Of a stretch of DNA of 64,000 nt, positions 47,800-58,109 are shown one piece after another (position 1 is the first letter of the stretch; each line of letters starts with the position of its first letter). The stretch comes from Bacteroidetes bacterium ADurb.Bin012 (GTDB taxonomy: Bacteria > Bacteroidota > Bacteroidia > Bacteroidales > TTA-H9). The notes beneath the pieces are model-generated. The model was not told where the DNA came from. It was given only the letters and a program-made list of their open reading frames with translations, and searched no databases. The stretch is from the NCBI GenBank assembly GCA_002071415.1, contig MWFC01000002.1, positions 62,001 to 126,000 of the forward strand. The letters run 5' to 3'. The translations under genes were made by a program, and so were the position numbers.

Positions 47800-48441
47800 A
47801 TGACAAAAAGTAAAAGGCTTACTTCGTTACATGGAATAAAATCTCAAAAGAATTTGATTAACAGGAGATCATTTGAGGAGGGAACAACAGAGGCAAATGA
47901 GGCTAAAGTTGATTATCAAATACGTTATCATAGGATTTATGATGATAATTGGGATTTCCGAAACGCAAACACAAAAGAATATACGCATTGCTTTCACTCC
48001 TATCCTGCAATGGCAATTCCTCAAGTGGCAAGGAGAATCATCGAAAATTTTGGTAAAAAATCAAAACTACTATTTGATCCATATTGTGGTACTGGAACCT
48101 CCTTGGTTGAGGCTAACTTGCAAGGAATAAATGCAATAGGAACCGATATCAATCCTTTAGCTCGGCTTATTGCAGCCGCAAAAACCACCAAAATTGACAT
48201 CCAAGTTTTGGATTCATTCCTTCAGGACTTTATTAACTATATCTTCGAAATCAATTTTGAAGTAGAAAATGTAAAACCTATCTTTATTCCAGAGATCAAG
48301 AATATTGACTTTTGGTTTTGTAAGGGTAATGAAAAAAACTGGGAATCTTGCTTGGATATATTGAAAACATCGCTGATCCTGTGTCTTAGCCCCATAAATT
48401 GTAAAATTCAAGGAACTTATAACCTCTATAGAAATCATTGA
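47800..48441 (+). pseudogene. Truncated, frameshifted DNA methyltransferase
   Basis: The intact start (213 codons) shows FHSYPAMAIPQVARRII and the SAM-binding motif LLFDPYCGTGTSLVEA, then GTDINPLARLIAAAKTT, as in N4-cytosine/N6-adenine type methyltransferases. The catalytic SPPY-like motif, which should follow, is absent. After NIDFWF the expected continuation appears in other frames (VRVMKKTGNLAW, then YIENIADPVS), so at least two frameshifts have hit the gene before the stop. It is a relic of a restriction-modification system. Confidence 0.75.
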
Positions 48442-49140
48442 GTTATGCTTGTTCCTATTACCGGATGGTGAAATATATTTAACTTGGATTTTTCCGAATG
48501 AGAAGGAACTCCTTCAAATAACAGAAAACAAGTTTCATAATCAGGATTCAGATATTTTACGGTATCATTTTGCCTCATACATATTAATTTCTTCACAATA
48601 AAACCTGTAGGGAAAGGGTAAATAGGCGAAAGCAACCCGAAGGTACTACCAATACTATTCATCCATTTTTCTACATACTCGTAAAAGTGAAATCTCTTTC
48701 TGCATCCATCTTCAACGAGAATCGAATATATTTCGGTTATGATTCAATAGCTTGCCCGACCAAAGGCCTTTCACACCAACAAAAACAGTGTTGTCAATGG
48801 TTTTCGAAAAGTCATATAATATTACCTCATTTTCTCCACACGCAGCACAATTGCAATCGATTATATAAATTCGTTTCAAATTGTCTTCTTTGATAGCTTC
48901 GCAATACTTAAAAGTAACTAAGGATAAACAGTGTTGCTCAAGATATAATATGTGGTAAAGCTTGTTGTTATAAATAGTGTCCTCACGAGACCAATATTGA
49001 TAGGCTCCTACCGACAAAAACCGCATGAATTGTTCTATTTTACTCCATATCTTATTGTGACTCTTTCTCCAATTTGTTTCGGAGTTTCATCAAGGCGAGT
49101 CGAGAGCCTTTCTATTAAAAGGGATGAATATGCGATGATG
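48435..49140 (-). pseudogene. Decayed convergent gene, family not recognised
   Basis: On the minus strand protein-like segments follow each other in changed frames: ERLSTRLDETPKQIGERVTI (about 49103-49044), then FMRFLSVGAYQYWSRED to the frame end near 48712, then ILVEDGCRKRFHFYEYVEKW and CFLLFEGVPSHSEKSKL, ending 48435. Joining them needs a one-base change near 49040 and another near 48720. A short CNCAACGENE block could bind metal. The neighbouring methyltransferase relic suggests a restriction-enzyme partner, but the sequence gives no proof. Confidence 0.45.
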
Positions 49141-49484
49141 GGGTAATTTCTCTTTTTTCTTCAAAAAACTCATTGAATTTCAAAAATTCAAGTGATAGGA
49201 TAATTTTTCTATTTGTCAAAGTTTAGTAAAAAAGTTGAAAATGTTTTTAGGAAAATTAAAAGCTTGGGTTGAAAATACAAAATATAAACAGATGGTAATT
49301 GGCGATGGGGGAATAAAGAATGAAAAGGAGTTATTTTTATATTTCTTCTTCTTTTTCCTATTAGCATATTTTCCTGTTTCCTTGGCTTAAAATCCCCAAT
49401 GTTTGTGCACTCCTTGCAACATTATATTTCATACTCCTTCACAAAAACCTGTAAATTTGCCCCATTTTCCGAATCATTCGTTTT
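49141..49484. other. AT-rich intergenic sequence
   Basis: Contains no supportable gene. TAAATTTG at 49452-49459 fits the -7 element, 26 bases before the next start codon, so it may be its promoter, but a -33 TTG is lacking. Confidence 0.35.
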
Positions 49485-50948
49485 ATGATTGAAGATTACT
49501 TTTCGCCATTTCGTAAGAATATAGTTGGGAATGAAAGGATGATCGAGACTCCTTTTGGGTGCAGGAAACTCATCTATGCCGATTGGATTGCAAGCGGCAG
49601 GCTCTACAAACCTATCGAAGAAAAAATGTTGAATGTTTTCGGCCCCTGGGTAGCCAATACTCATACCGAAACCAGCGAAACTGGGACACTGATGACCAAA
49701 TCGTACCAATATGCTCATCAGTTGATCAAACAACATGTACATGCCAGTCCTCATGATGTCATCATCACTTATGGTTTTGGAATGACGGGTGTTGTAAATA
49801 AATTGCAGCGGATTCTTGGATTGAAATTTTGTGGACGTTTATTCAGTTCCACCTGTCTTGCTGAAAGGGACAAACCCATTGTGTTTATTACGCACATGGA
49901 ACATCACAGCAATCATACTTCATGGTTCGAAACCGCGGCCGATGTCGAAGTGATTGGTCATACCCCAAACTTGGAAGTCGATTTAAATGATCTGGAAGAC
50001 AAGTTAAAAAAGTATAAAGACAGAAAATTTAAAATTGCCTCGGTCACGGCTTGTTCGAATGTTACGGGAATACAGCCACCCTATTACGAAATTGCCAAAC
50101 TCATTCATAGTTATGGAGGTTTGTGTTTTGTAGATTTTGCCGCTTCAGCTCCTTATGTAGATATTAACATGCATCCCGACAACCCGCTCGAGAAGCTCGA
50201 TGCTATTTTCTTTTCGCCCCATAAGTTTCTTGGTGGTCCCGGAAGCAGCGGTGTATTGATTTTCGATTCATCACTCTATCATAACCCTGTCCCCGATCAG
50301 CCTGGAGGAGGAACAGTGGATTGGACAAATCCATGGGGAGAATATAAATATATCGACGACATCGAACTTCGTGAAGATGGAGGCACTCCAGGTTTTTTAC
50401 AAGCCATCCGGACAGCTTTGTGTATCGAGCTGAAAAATCGAATGGGAACCCCAAACATTCATCAACGTGAACAACAGCTCGTTAAAAAGGCCTTCGAATT
50501 ATTTCGTCGAATCCCTCATGTTCATATTCTGGCCGATGAATTCGAAGATCGACTGGGCGTTTTTTCGTTTTATATAGATAACGTACATTACAATTTAGTC
50601 GTAAAACTCTTGAACGATTTGGCTGGAATACAGGTAAGAGGTGGCTGCACTTGTGCCGGTACATATGGACATTATTTATTGAATGTAAGTTACGAACAAT
50701 CGAAACGCATTACCGATAAAATCAATCAGGGCGATTTTTCGGAAAAACCTGGCTGGGTCAGGCTTTCACTTCATCCTACAATGACGAATGAAGAGCTCGA
50801 AATTGCAGCGGCTACAACCTACGAAATTGCTACCAATATTGAGTATTATCGAGAGCAATACATTTATGATCCAAGGAAAAACGAATTTCGGCATCGTTCT
50901 GAACCCATAGATAAAATTGTTTTTGTTAAGGATTGGTTTACTTTATAA
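49485..50948 (+). CDS. Class V aminotransferase, cysteine-desulfurase-like
   Basis: A 487-residue PLP enzyme. It has the NHHSN-like motif MEHHSNHTSW (138-147), the cofactor-binding VDFAASAPYVDIN and the PLP lysine Lys247 in FFSPHKFLGGPGSSG. A cysteine pair, Cys388 and Cys390, sits in VRGGCTCAG, where desulfurases keep their persulfide cysteine. It is about 80 residues longer than IscS/SufS, with an extra C-terminal segment. It may remove sulfur from cysteine or a related compound. No suf or isc gene is nearby. Confidence 0.8.
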   Translation: MIEDYFSPFRKNIVGNERMIETPFGCRKLIYADWIASGRLYKPIEEKMLNVFGPWVANTHTETSETGTLMTKSYQYAHQLIKQHVHASPHDVIITYGFGMTGVVNKLQRILGLKFCGRLFSSTCLAERDKPIVFITHMEHHSNHTSWFETAADVEVIGHTPNLEVDLNDLEDKLKKYKDRKFKIASVTACSNVTGIQPPYYEIAKLIHSYGGLCFVDFAASAPYVDINMHPDNPLEKLDAIFFSPHKFLGGPGSSGVLIFDSSLYHNPVPDQPGGGTVDWTNPWGEYKYIDDIELREDGGTPGFLQAIRTALCIELKNRMGTPNIHQREQQLVKKAFELFRRIPHVHILADEFEDRLGVFSFYIDNVHYNLVVKLLNDLAGIQVRGGCTCAGTYGHYLLNVSYEQSKRITDKINQGDFSEKPGWVRLSLHPTMTNEELEIAAATTYEIATNIEYYREQYIYDPRKNEFRHRSEPIDKIVFVKDWFTL

Positions 50949-51110
50949 AATTTTTCTTCAAGATTTTTTCATTGATAAAGACTTATTTCTATTTTTTGGT
51001 GTATCTTTATTCTTTGGTCTCTATTCCAAATTGAAAGAATTCCTGAAGATTACGCTTATTCGATCAAATACTTTACTTTAGCATTTTACTATTTCTAAAA
51101 TCCTATATCC

Positions 51111-52748
51111 ATGATGAAAGAATCATACGTCGGACTTGTAAATGAGAGTCTTGAGACCAATTGGGATCTCAAGGCCTTTAGCGATTATGAGGGTGGCACC
51201 TATTCTTTTGCCGAGGTTGCCAGTCATATCCATTATTTACATCAGCTCTATCAAAAATGCGGAATAAAAGCAGGGGATAAAATAGCCATTTATGGTCGGA
51301 ATTCGAGCAACTGGGCAATTGCTTATTTGTCGGTTATTACCTACGAAGCCATAGTAGTCCCCATACTGCCTAACTTTGGGCCTAACGAAGTTCATCATTT
51401 GATGAATCATTCGGAGAGTTGCTTCGTATTCGCTTCGCAGTCTCTATGGGAAGCTTTGGATGCTTCGAAGATGCTTACAATAATGATGAGCATTTCTTTA
51501 GATGATTTTTCCTGTCTTTATGCGACTCAGGATACATTTCTGGATAATGTCGAGGAATTCAATCGGATAAAATCGAATCTACAGGATAAAACATGTATCA
51601 ACTGGCAGGTTCCATCCAACGACAAGCTTCTGGCCATTATTTACACTTCTGGAACCACTGGTTTTTCGAAGGGGGTAATGCTGACACACAATAGCATTAC
51701 AGCTAATATTGTTTTTTCGAGAAATCACATGCTCTTGAAGCCAGGCGACCGTATTCTGAGCTTATTGCCACTGGCGCATGCATACGGATGTTCTATCGAA
51801 TTTTTATACCCCTTTACTCTGGGTTGTCATATCACCTTTCTTGGGAAGACGCCATCACCTCAAGTATTGATGCGGGCTTTTTCCGAGGTTAAACCCCGTC
51901 TTATTCTTTCTGTTCCTCTCATACTCGAGAAGATTTATAAGACTCAGGTAAAAGCAACACTTTCTACCCCACGCATGAAAATATTTCTCGGCATTCCTTT
52001 CATCGAAAACATAGTGTATAAGAAAGTCCTTCAGAAACTCTTGGATTTTTTCGGTGATAACTTCATTGAACTCATCATTGGAGGTGCAGCACTTAACGAG
52101 GAGGTTCAGATCTTCTTGAGGAAGATAAGATTTCCATTTACGGTAGGCTATGGAACTACGGAATGCGGTCCACTGATTACTTACGCTCCCTGGTACGAAA
52201 ATCGCCTTAATTCGTGTGGTAGATGTGTGGATACCTTAGAAATGAAAATTGATTCAGCCGATCCTCAGAAAGAAGTTGGCGAAATTTTGGTAAAAGGAGA
52301 AAATGTGATGGTGGGCTATTATAAAAATCCTGAGGCTACTCGGGAAACTTTTACCAATGATGGATGGCTGCGTACGGGCGATCTGGGCATCATGGATTCC
52401 GATGGATTTCTCTATATCAAGGGCCGAATCAAAAGCCTGATTGTTGGCCCATCAGGGCAAAACATCTATCCCGAAGAAATTGAATCCATTATCAATAACT
52501 GGCCTTATGTAACCGAATCACTGGTTGTGGAACGGAAGAATCAACTGGTAGCATTGATTTATCCAAATATGGAAGAAGCTGATAAGGACAAGATTGGTGA
52601 AAACCAGCTGTCTGAAAGCTACAACAAACTAAGAGAAGAGATGAACAAAAAGATTCCTGCGTATATGAATGTGAGCCGCATCGAAATCTATCCTCATGAA
52701 TTCGAAAAAACCCCAAAAAATAGTATCAAACGTTTCCTGTATTCGTAA
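51111..52748 (+). CDS. AMP-dependent acyl-CoA synthetase/ligase
   Basis: A 545-residue adenylate-forming enzyme that activates a carboxylic acid, probably a long-chain fatty acid, with ATP and CoA. It has the P-loop-like TSGTTGFSKG at residues 179-188, the GYGTTECGP motif near 345 and the hinge region GWLRTGDLGIMDSDGFLYIKGR. A C-terminal lysine in TPKNSIKRF fits the catalytic lysine. Two ATGs open the frame in tandem. The gene stands alone, and substrate specificity is not readable. Confidence 0.88.
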   Translation: MMKESYVGLVNESLETNWDLKAFSDYEGGTYSFAEVASHIHYLHQLYQKCGIKAGDKIAIYGRNSSNWAIAYLSVITYEAIVVPILPNFGPNEVHHLMNHSESCFVFASQSLWEALDASKMLTIMMSISLDDFSCLYATQDTFLDNVEEFNRIKSNLQDKTCINWQVPSNDKLLAIIYTSGTTGFSKGVMLTHNSITANIVFSRNHMLLKPGDRILSLLPLAHAYGCSIEFLYPFTLGCHITFLGKTPSPQVLMRAFSEVKPRLILSVPLILEKIYKTQVKATLSTPRMKIFLGIPFIENIVYKKVLQKLLDFFGDNFIELIIGGAALNEEVQIFLRKIRFPFTVGYGTTECGPLITYAPWYENRLNSCGRCVDTLEMKIDSADPQKEVGEILVKGENVMVGYYKNPEATRETFTNDGWLRTGDLGIMDSDGFLYIKGRIKSLIVGPSGQNIYPEEIESIINNWPYVTESLVVERKNQLVALIYPNMEEADKDKIGENQLSESYNKLREEMNKKIPAYMNVSRIEIYPHEFEKTPKNSIKRFLYS

Positions 52749-52777
52749 CAATCCTCGATAGTTAGTATTTATCGTGT

Positions 52778-53443
52778 TTACAACCTCGACCCAAATATAG
52801 CAGAGCCAATACGTACAATAGTGCTGCCTTCTTCGATCGCAATGTGGTAATCGTTGGTCATTCCCATCGAAATCTCACAAAATGAATTTTGATGAAAGAA
52901 GTAGAGCTGTTTCAATTCTTCGAAATACATACGCAATTGTTTGAATTCTTTCCTTATAAGATTTTTATCTTCGGTAAAGGATGCCATACCCATTACTCCT
53001 TCAATGGAAATATTTTTCAATTGGGTTATGGACGGATCTTCTAATAACTTACAGGCTTCTTCCCAATTGAGTCCAAATTTGGTTTCCTCAGTGGCGATAT
53101 GAAATTGCAATAAACATGATGCGATTCTTTTATTCTTCTTTGCGTAATAATCAACCTCTTTTAGAAGGGAAAGACTGTCTATCGACTGTATCATGTTTGC
53201 AATCTTCGCAATGTATTTCACTTTATTGGATTGCAAATGTCCTATGAAATGCCACTCGATATCTTTGGGAAGCACTTCATACTTTGAGCGCATCTCCTGT
53301 GCCCTGTTTTCTCCAAAGATATTATGGCCTGCTTGGTAAGCTTCCATTATCACTTCGGGCGGATGAGTTTTGGTAACTGCTACGAGCTTAACCCCTTGAG
53401 GTAAAGTTGATAGAATTTTTTTTAGATTATCGGATACCGACAT
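52778..53443 (-). CDS. yggS: YggS-type PLP homeostasis protein
   Basis: A PLP-binding protein with an alanine-racemase-like fold that helps keep vitamin B6 and amino-acid pools balanced. I use the ATG at 53443, since homologues start MSVxDNLKKIL; another ATG lies 9 bases upstream. The product has 221 residues. PLP lysine is Lys25 in LVAVTKTHP. Other hallmarks are FGENRAQEM, EWHFIGHLQSNKVK and GMTNDYHIAIEEGSTIVRIGSAIFG. All expected blocks are present. Confidence 0.93.
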   Translation of the reverse strand: MSVSDNLKKILSTLPQGVKLVAVTKTHPPEVIMEAYQAGHNIFGENRAQEMRSKYEVLPKDIEWHFIGHLQSNKVKYIAKIANMIQSIDSLSLLKEVDYYAKKNKRIASCLLQFHIATEETKFGLNWEEACKLLEDPSITQLKNISIEGVMGMASFTEDKNLIRKEFKQLRMYFEELKQLYFFHQNSFCEISMGMTNDYHIAIEEGSTIVRIGSAIFGSRL

Positions 53444-53503
53444 GACGAACACTTTTGAAGAATGAAGTACAAAGGTATGAAAGCCACTCGAAGTGATGGA
53501 ATT

Positions 53504-54061
53504 TTACTCGTACGATTGGATTCTTTCTGGGATTAGCATTTCCTTGATTCCGACAAAATGATGCATAATAGCATTCACGGCATTTATAAGCCTTTCCCCA
53601 TTTAAGCCCTTTATCACTTCGAAGGGCTTATGGTCTAATGTCAAAGTATTCAAGTATATTTTGAAAAGCTCTTGCCTGAAGTGTGGGTGTTCGCGCAAAG
53701 GATCGTACACCCAAGGTAAATCAATGTCCATCAGTAAATAGAGTTGATAATCATCTTCTTGATATAGCTCGATAATTTGAGGTGGGCAATAGCCAAACTT
53801 TACCTCGCACCAAATTTTGCATACCAGCATATCGGTATCGCAGAACATAAGATGAGGTTTATAGCTTGCTATTTCATGCTCGAGTTGCCTTTGTTTGCGA
53901 GCAATTGTAATCACATCATCAATTGTATAAGGGTGATCGAGGCGTTCGAGATATTCCCGGGCATATTCTTTCACCCAAATCGTATTAAAAACATAAGCGA
54001 GGTTTTCGGATAACCAAGATTTTCCGGTAGATTCAGGCCCGGTAATGGAAATTTTAATCAT
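53504..54061 (-). CDS. NadR-type ATPase / ribosylnicotinamide kinase
   Basis: A 185-residue P-loop kinase with Walker A GPESTGKS at residues 8-15, resembling the C-terminal ribosylnicotinamide kinase part of NadR. The ATG at 54061 is preferred because the P-loop then lies where it does in relatives. It overlaps the pnuC gene by 8 bases. The pair fits uptake of nicotinamide riboside followed by phosphorylation to NMN. No adenylyltransferase or DNA-binding domain is present in this protein. Confidence 0.85.
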   Translation of the reverse strand: MIKISITGPESTGKSWLSENLAYVFNTIWVKEYAREYLERLDHPYTIDDVITIARKQRQLEHEIASYKPHLMFCDTDMLVCKIWCEVKFGYCPPQIIELYQEDDYQLYLLMDIDLPWVYDPLREHPHFRQELFKIYLNTLTLDHKPFEVIKGLNGERLINAVNAIMHHFVGIKEMLIPERIQSYE

Positions 54062-54659
54062 TTCGCAAGAGAGATTTTTTCCATGAAAAGAATCCAGAAA
54101 TAGCCATAATGAGGAATGCAAGGTATTGCAAACATGTAAAGGCCAATCCGCTCGAAGCAAACAAGGGAATAGCTATAAAATCGCCCGCAATCCATAAAAT
54201 CCAGCTTTCGAGACACTTCAAAGCTTGAAGTACCATGGCAATGATAAAAATCGATGTCGTTAGTGCATCAAAAAAAGGATAAGAGCTCTCGGGGAAATCT
54301 CGTAATAACCTCCAGATGAAAAAGAGAAGAATCATCATGCTGCAGATGGCTATTAGAGTTTCTTTGCGATTCAGCCGCTTTACACGCAATCGGGTCTCTT
54401 GTTCTCCCGGATGAGCCCAATTGTACCATCCATAAATACTCACGATAAAATAAAACACGTTGATTCCCATATTGGCAAATAAGCCGGCCTTGAAACACAA
54501 ATACACATATAGTCCCACATTCAAAAGACCCGTAGGGTATCCCCATATATTTTCCTTCATAATAAAGAAAACACTTAGAAGACCAAAACCTACTGCAATG
54601 AATTCGAGGGGTGCAGTCCGCTGTATATTATGAATAAGCAGATTCCAGAAACTTTCCAT
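54054..54659 (-). CDS. pnuC: Nicotinamide riboside transporter PnuC
   Basis: A 201-residue membrane protein with about seven hydrophobic segments. Typical PnuC blocks are visible: FIMKENIWGYPTGLLNVGLY near 30-50, the YGWYNW motif, and the C-terminal WILWIAGDFIAIPLFA. It imports nicotinamide riboside by facilitated diffusion, trapped by phosphorylation. It is translated with the kinase gene that overlaps it. I looked for a riboswitch in the 240 bases upstream and saw none I can support. Confidence 0.92.
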   Translation of the reverse strand: MESFWNLLIHNIQRTAPLEFIAVGFGLLSVFFIMKENIWGYPTGLLNVGLYVYLCFKAGLFANMGINVFYFIVSIYGWYNWAHPGEQETRLRVKRLNRKETLIAICSMMILLFFIWRLLRDFPESSYPFFDALTTSIFIIAMVLQALKCLESWILWIAGDFIAIPLFASSGLAFTCLQYLAFLIMAISGFFSWKKSLLRND

Positions 54660-54898
54660 TCCGTCAAAATTTCGGGCAAAAATAACGAAAAGCTCTGCTT
54701 AGCTCAGAAATGTGAATGATTTGCCATGACCAATACAATTCATTATTGCAGTTTCATTTCATTAAGAATTAATTTCCAATACGATTACATGATGGATGCG
54801 AAAATTATTCTGCCTTATGAATTTTTATTGCAATATTTGTGTCATCAAAAACCGGTAAAATAATTTTTGATAGATTAATCAACTAAAATCATCGTAAC

Positions 54899-56992
54899 AT
54901 GTATAAAATCAATCGAAATCTTTTTATTTCTATTTGCCTCGTCATGAGCCTTACGGCATGTGTAAGACAAGAAAAGAAAGGTACCAGCGATGAAATTATC
55001 GGGCCTAAAACCCTTCAGCTTGAAAATGACCTGCTAACTGCCGAATTATTGTGGAATATTGGACGGGTAAGTGATATTCAACTCTCGCCCGACGCCAGTG
55101 AAATTCTTTTTAGAGTTACTTGGTATAATCTGGATAAAAATAAAGGAAACCATGAGCTTTACTTGATGAATTCAGATGGAAACAATTGCCGCCGGATTAC
55201 GCATACACCATTTTCGGAGTATGAAGCCCGATGGACCCCCGACGGAAAAATTACCTTTATTTCTTCCGAATCGGGCACACCACAAATTTGGATAATGGAT
55301 AAAAATGGGAAAAACCGCAAACAGCTTACTCGAGTTGAGAATGGAGTAAATGGTTATAAATTTTCAGCCGATATGTCGCTGTTGGTTTATGTTTCGGATG
55401 TTCCCCGGCAACGAATCAAGAAGAAACTTTTCGAAGGGCTCGACAAAACCAGCGGCCGATTGATGAATGACTTGATGTATCGTCATTGGGATTCATGGGT
55501 AGATGCTTTTTCGCACATATTTATTACAACTTTTAACGGCCAGCCAGTAAGCCAAGGCAAAGACATCATGAATGGCGAACCATGGGAATCGCCCATAAGA
55601 CCATTCGGTGGAATGGAACAAGTAGCCATTAGCCCCGATAGCAAAACCATTATTTACACATGTCGGAAAAAACAGGGGAAAGAATATGCCCTGAGCACCA
55701 ATACCGATTTGTATGCTTATTCGTTGGCGACTGGACAAACTACTAATTTAACTTCAGGAATGATGGGCTATGACATGGAACCCGTATTTTCACCCGATGG
55801 TAAATATCTGGCATGGTGGAGCATGGAAAGAGACGGCTACGAAGCCGATCAACAAAGATTGTTTTTGTTGAATTTATTCACTGGCGAAAAAATCTATGCC
55901 AGTCAAGGATTCGACGGGGATGTAAGTCAGATTACATGGAGCAAACATGGCGACCTGATCTATTTTATCAGTAATCACCAGGCTACTTATCAGATTTATT
56001 CGTATTCTATGGCAGATGGCGAAATCCGGCAAGTTACCGATGGAATGCATGATTTTAAAACAGTTTTGGATGGAGGGGATAAACTTTATGGGATTAGAAT
56101 GAGTATCCAACAACCCGACGAAATCTTCTCCATCGATCCCAGCAATGGAGAATTTACTGAAATTTCATTCATCAACAAAGATTTATTTGCTCGGCTTACT
56201 CTGGGAAAAGTTGAGGAACGCTGGACCAAAACCACCGATGGAAAAATGATGAAGTCGTGGGTTATTTTCCCTCCTCATTTTGACAGTACAAAATCTTACC
56301 CCACCCTGCTTTTTTGTGAAGGAGGTCCTCAAAATGCTACGAGCCAGTTTTGGTCGTACCGATGGAATTTTCAGCTTATGGCGGCTAATGGATATATAAT
56401 TGTAGCTCCTAACCGACGCGGAGTACCGGGTTTCGGACAGGAATGGAAGGAACAGGTCTCGGGAGATTATGGTGGCCAAAACATGAAGGACTATTTATCG
56501 GCTATTGACGATGTAACGAGCGAACCCTGGAGCGACGAAAACCATCTGGGTGCTATTGGCGCAAGTTATGGAGCATTCAGTGTTTATTGGCTGGCAGGGC
56601 ATCACAATAAAAGATTCAAAGCATTTATTGCTCATGATGGCATGTTCAATCTCGAAGCTCAATATCTCGAAACTGAAGAAATGTGGTTTGTAAATTGGGA
56701 CCTCGGCGGTCCTTACTGGGATAAAGATAATGCCATTGCCCAGCGCTCGTTTGCCAATTCGCCCCATCGCTTTGTAGATAAATGGGATACACCGATTTTA
56801 ATCATTCACAGTGAAAAAGATTATCGAATCGTGGCCTCACAGGGTATGAGCGCCTTTAATGCCGCTGTGCTTCGGGGAATACCAGCCGAGTTCCTTTATT
56901 TTCCTGACGAAAATCATTGGGTATTGCAACCTCAAAACTCTGTGCTCTGGCAACGAGTCTTCTTCGATTGGCTGGATCAATGGTTGAAATAG
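54899..56992 (+). CDS. S9 family prolyl-oligopeptidase-type lipoprotein
   Basis: A 697-residue peptidase with a lipoprotein signal (MSLTACVRQEKK, lipidated Cys near residue 21). A seven-bladed WD40-like beta-propeller (QLSPDASEILFRVTWY, FSPDGKYLAWWS and similar blades) covers about residues 50-440. The alpha/beta-hydrolase domain has the catalytic triad Ser556 (GASYGA), Asp641 (HSEKDYRI) and His673 (DENHWV). It is thought to release di- or oligopeptides in the periplasm. It is monocistronic. Confidence 0.9.
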   Translation: MYKINRNLFISICLVMSLTACVRQEKKGTSDEIIGPKTLQLENDLLTAELLWNIGRVSDIQLSPDASEILFRVTWYNLDKNKGNHELYLMNSDGNNCRRITHTPFSEYEARWTPDGKITFISSESGTPQIWIMDKNGKNRKQLTRVENGVNGYKFSADMSLLVYVSDVPRQRIKKKLFEGLDKTSGRLMNDLMYRHWDSWVDAFSHIFITTFNGQPVSQGKDIMNGEPWESPIRPFGGMEQVAISPDSKTIIYTCRKKQGKEYALSTNTDLYAYSLATGQTTNLTSGMMGYDMEPVFSPDGKYLAWWSMERDGYEADQQRLFLLNLFTGEKIYASQGFDGDVSQITWSKHGDLIYFISNHQATYQIYSYSMADGEIRQVTDGMHDFKTVLDGGDKLYGIRMSIQQPDEIFSIDPSNGEFTEISFINKDLFARLTLGKVEERWTKTTDGKMMKSWVIFPPHFDSTKSYPTLLFCEGGPQNATSQFWSYRWNFQLMAANGYIIVAPNRRGVPGFGQEWKEQVSGDYGGQNMKDYLSAIDDVTSEPWSDENHLGAIGASYGAFSVYWLAGHHNKRFKAFIAHDGMFNLEAQYLETEEMWFVNWDLGGPYWDKDNAIAQRSFANSPHRFVDKWDTPILIIHSEKDYRIVASQGMSAFNAAVLRGIPAEFLYFPDENHWVLQPQNSVLWQRVFFDWLDQWLK

Positions 56993-57655
56993 GCTACCAT
57001 CCATCGAACCATAATTGCCTGATTTAGATTTTTTTCTGTATTTCGCTGAGTCTATGACCTCACTGGAATATGTTGGCAGGCTTTCAAAAGATAGGATGAG
57101 ATCGAATATACTCCCCTCTTCTTTTTTATCCTGAATTATCTATAAAAAAACTTGAAAGGCGCTTATCTCGATGCGCTATGACGGATTACTCGACAGTCAA
57201 TGAAGGTAGGTGGCCGAGTAGGGCGAAGCCCGTATCGAGGCCACTATAAATAATTCGTGCTCATCGCAATTTGAGCTATTTCTCTTTCTCTATTATATTT
57301 TCCTGCCTCTTTTTTGAATTCAAGAACAGAATGAAGTTTTTTCTTCTGATGACTTACTGTTATCCAACTCATTTCATTTCTCCAACCATGTCCGTTAGAA
57401 TTTTTTCAATTCATAATAAGTAGGGAAAGATCGAATTGGGAGAAAACAAGTATCGGTTTTTTAATTACAGATATTAAACTGAAATTTCTTTTGAATTATT
57501 TATAACAATTCAGGAAAAATCCATATCTGATTTCTCATCCTTATCGAAAATGTGTTATTTAAATAGTTATAGCCGGGTAAAATATATAGAAATGAACATA
57601 TCTGACAGCGTTGTAAAAGAAAATATAACATTTTGGAAGGGCAGGAGATGGTTAA
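56993..57655. other. Intergenic region with a nested hairpin
   Basis: About 660 AT-rich bases between convergent genes. The only structure I can support is the GC-rich hairpin at 57209-57244. No gene-like open frame is seen. Confidence 0.45.
57209..57244. repeat. Nested GC-rich hairpin element
   Basis: Outer arms GTGGCC (57210-57215) and GGCCAC (57239-57244) enclose an inner perfect hairpin GGGC-GAA-GCCC (57221-57231). The GC content is far above the surrounding DNA. Elements of this shape are common interspersed repeats in Bacteroidota intergenic regions, but only one copy occurs in the window. Confidence 0.5.
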
Positions 57656-58060
57656 TTAGATTGGCATCTGAAAGGTAATAAAAGCATTGGCGAAAAAATT
57701 CCAAAGTGTTGCTCCCGCAATAGCAAAGATCTTTGCAAGGTAAAAGTTCAGTTTGAATTTTTTAAGGACAAACCATAGAATAAGGCTATTAATACCCAAA
57801 CCTATCAATGAAATAACGAAAAAGAAGCCGAATTCTCTAACAACTTCTGGGTTAGTGCTCGAAAAGGTCCAGATTCGGTTCAGATAGTAGTTCGATGAGG
57901 CTGCACAAATAAATCCCATTGCATTAGATATGAAGCGCTGTATTTTTAAAATTTCCTTCGAAAATGCTGTAATACCATAGTCAACAATAAGTCCTGAAAA
58001 TCCCACGATTATAAACTTTATGAATCTGCTGATCAAGGCTTTGTTGAATATCTCTATCAT
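57656..58060 (-). CDS. GtrA family membrane protein
   Basis: A 134-residue protein with four hydrophobic segments and the family blocks LISRFIKFIIVGFSGLIVDY, NAMGFICAASSNYYLNRIWTF and a C-terminal KIFAIAGATLWNFFANAFITF. GtrA proteins are believed to help move polyprenyl-linked sugars across the inner membrane in surface-glycan synthesis. It is 49 bases after the UbiA gene in the same direction, and could share its transcript. Confidence 0.85.
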   Translation of the reverse strand: MIEIFNKALISRFIKFIIVGFSGLIVDYGITAFSKEILKIQRFISNAMGFICAASSNYYLNRIWTFSSTNPEVVREFGFFFVISLIGLGINSLILWFVLKKFKLNFYLAKIFAIAGATLWNFFANAFITFQMPI

Positions 58061-58109
58061 AATTAATCGGATTAATCAAAGATTTGATAATTTATTCATA
58101 GATAGTGTG

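Noticed and set aside
54660-54898. Riboswitch upstream of pnuC
   Set aside because: I see no conserved core of an NAD or other vitamin riboswitch; the sequence is AT-rich and unstructured to the eye.
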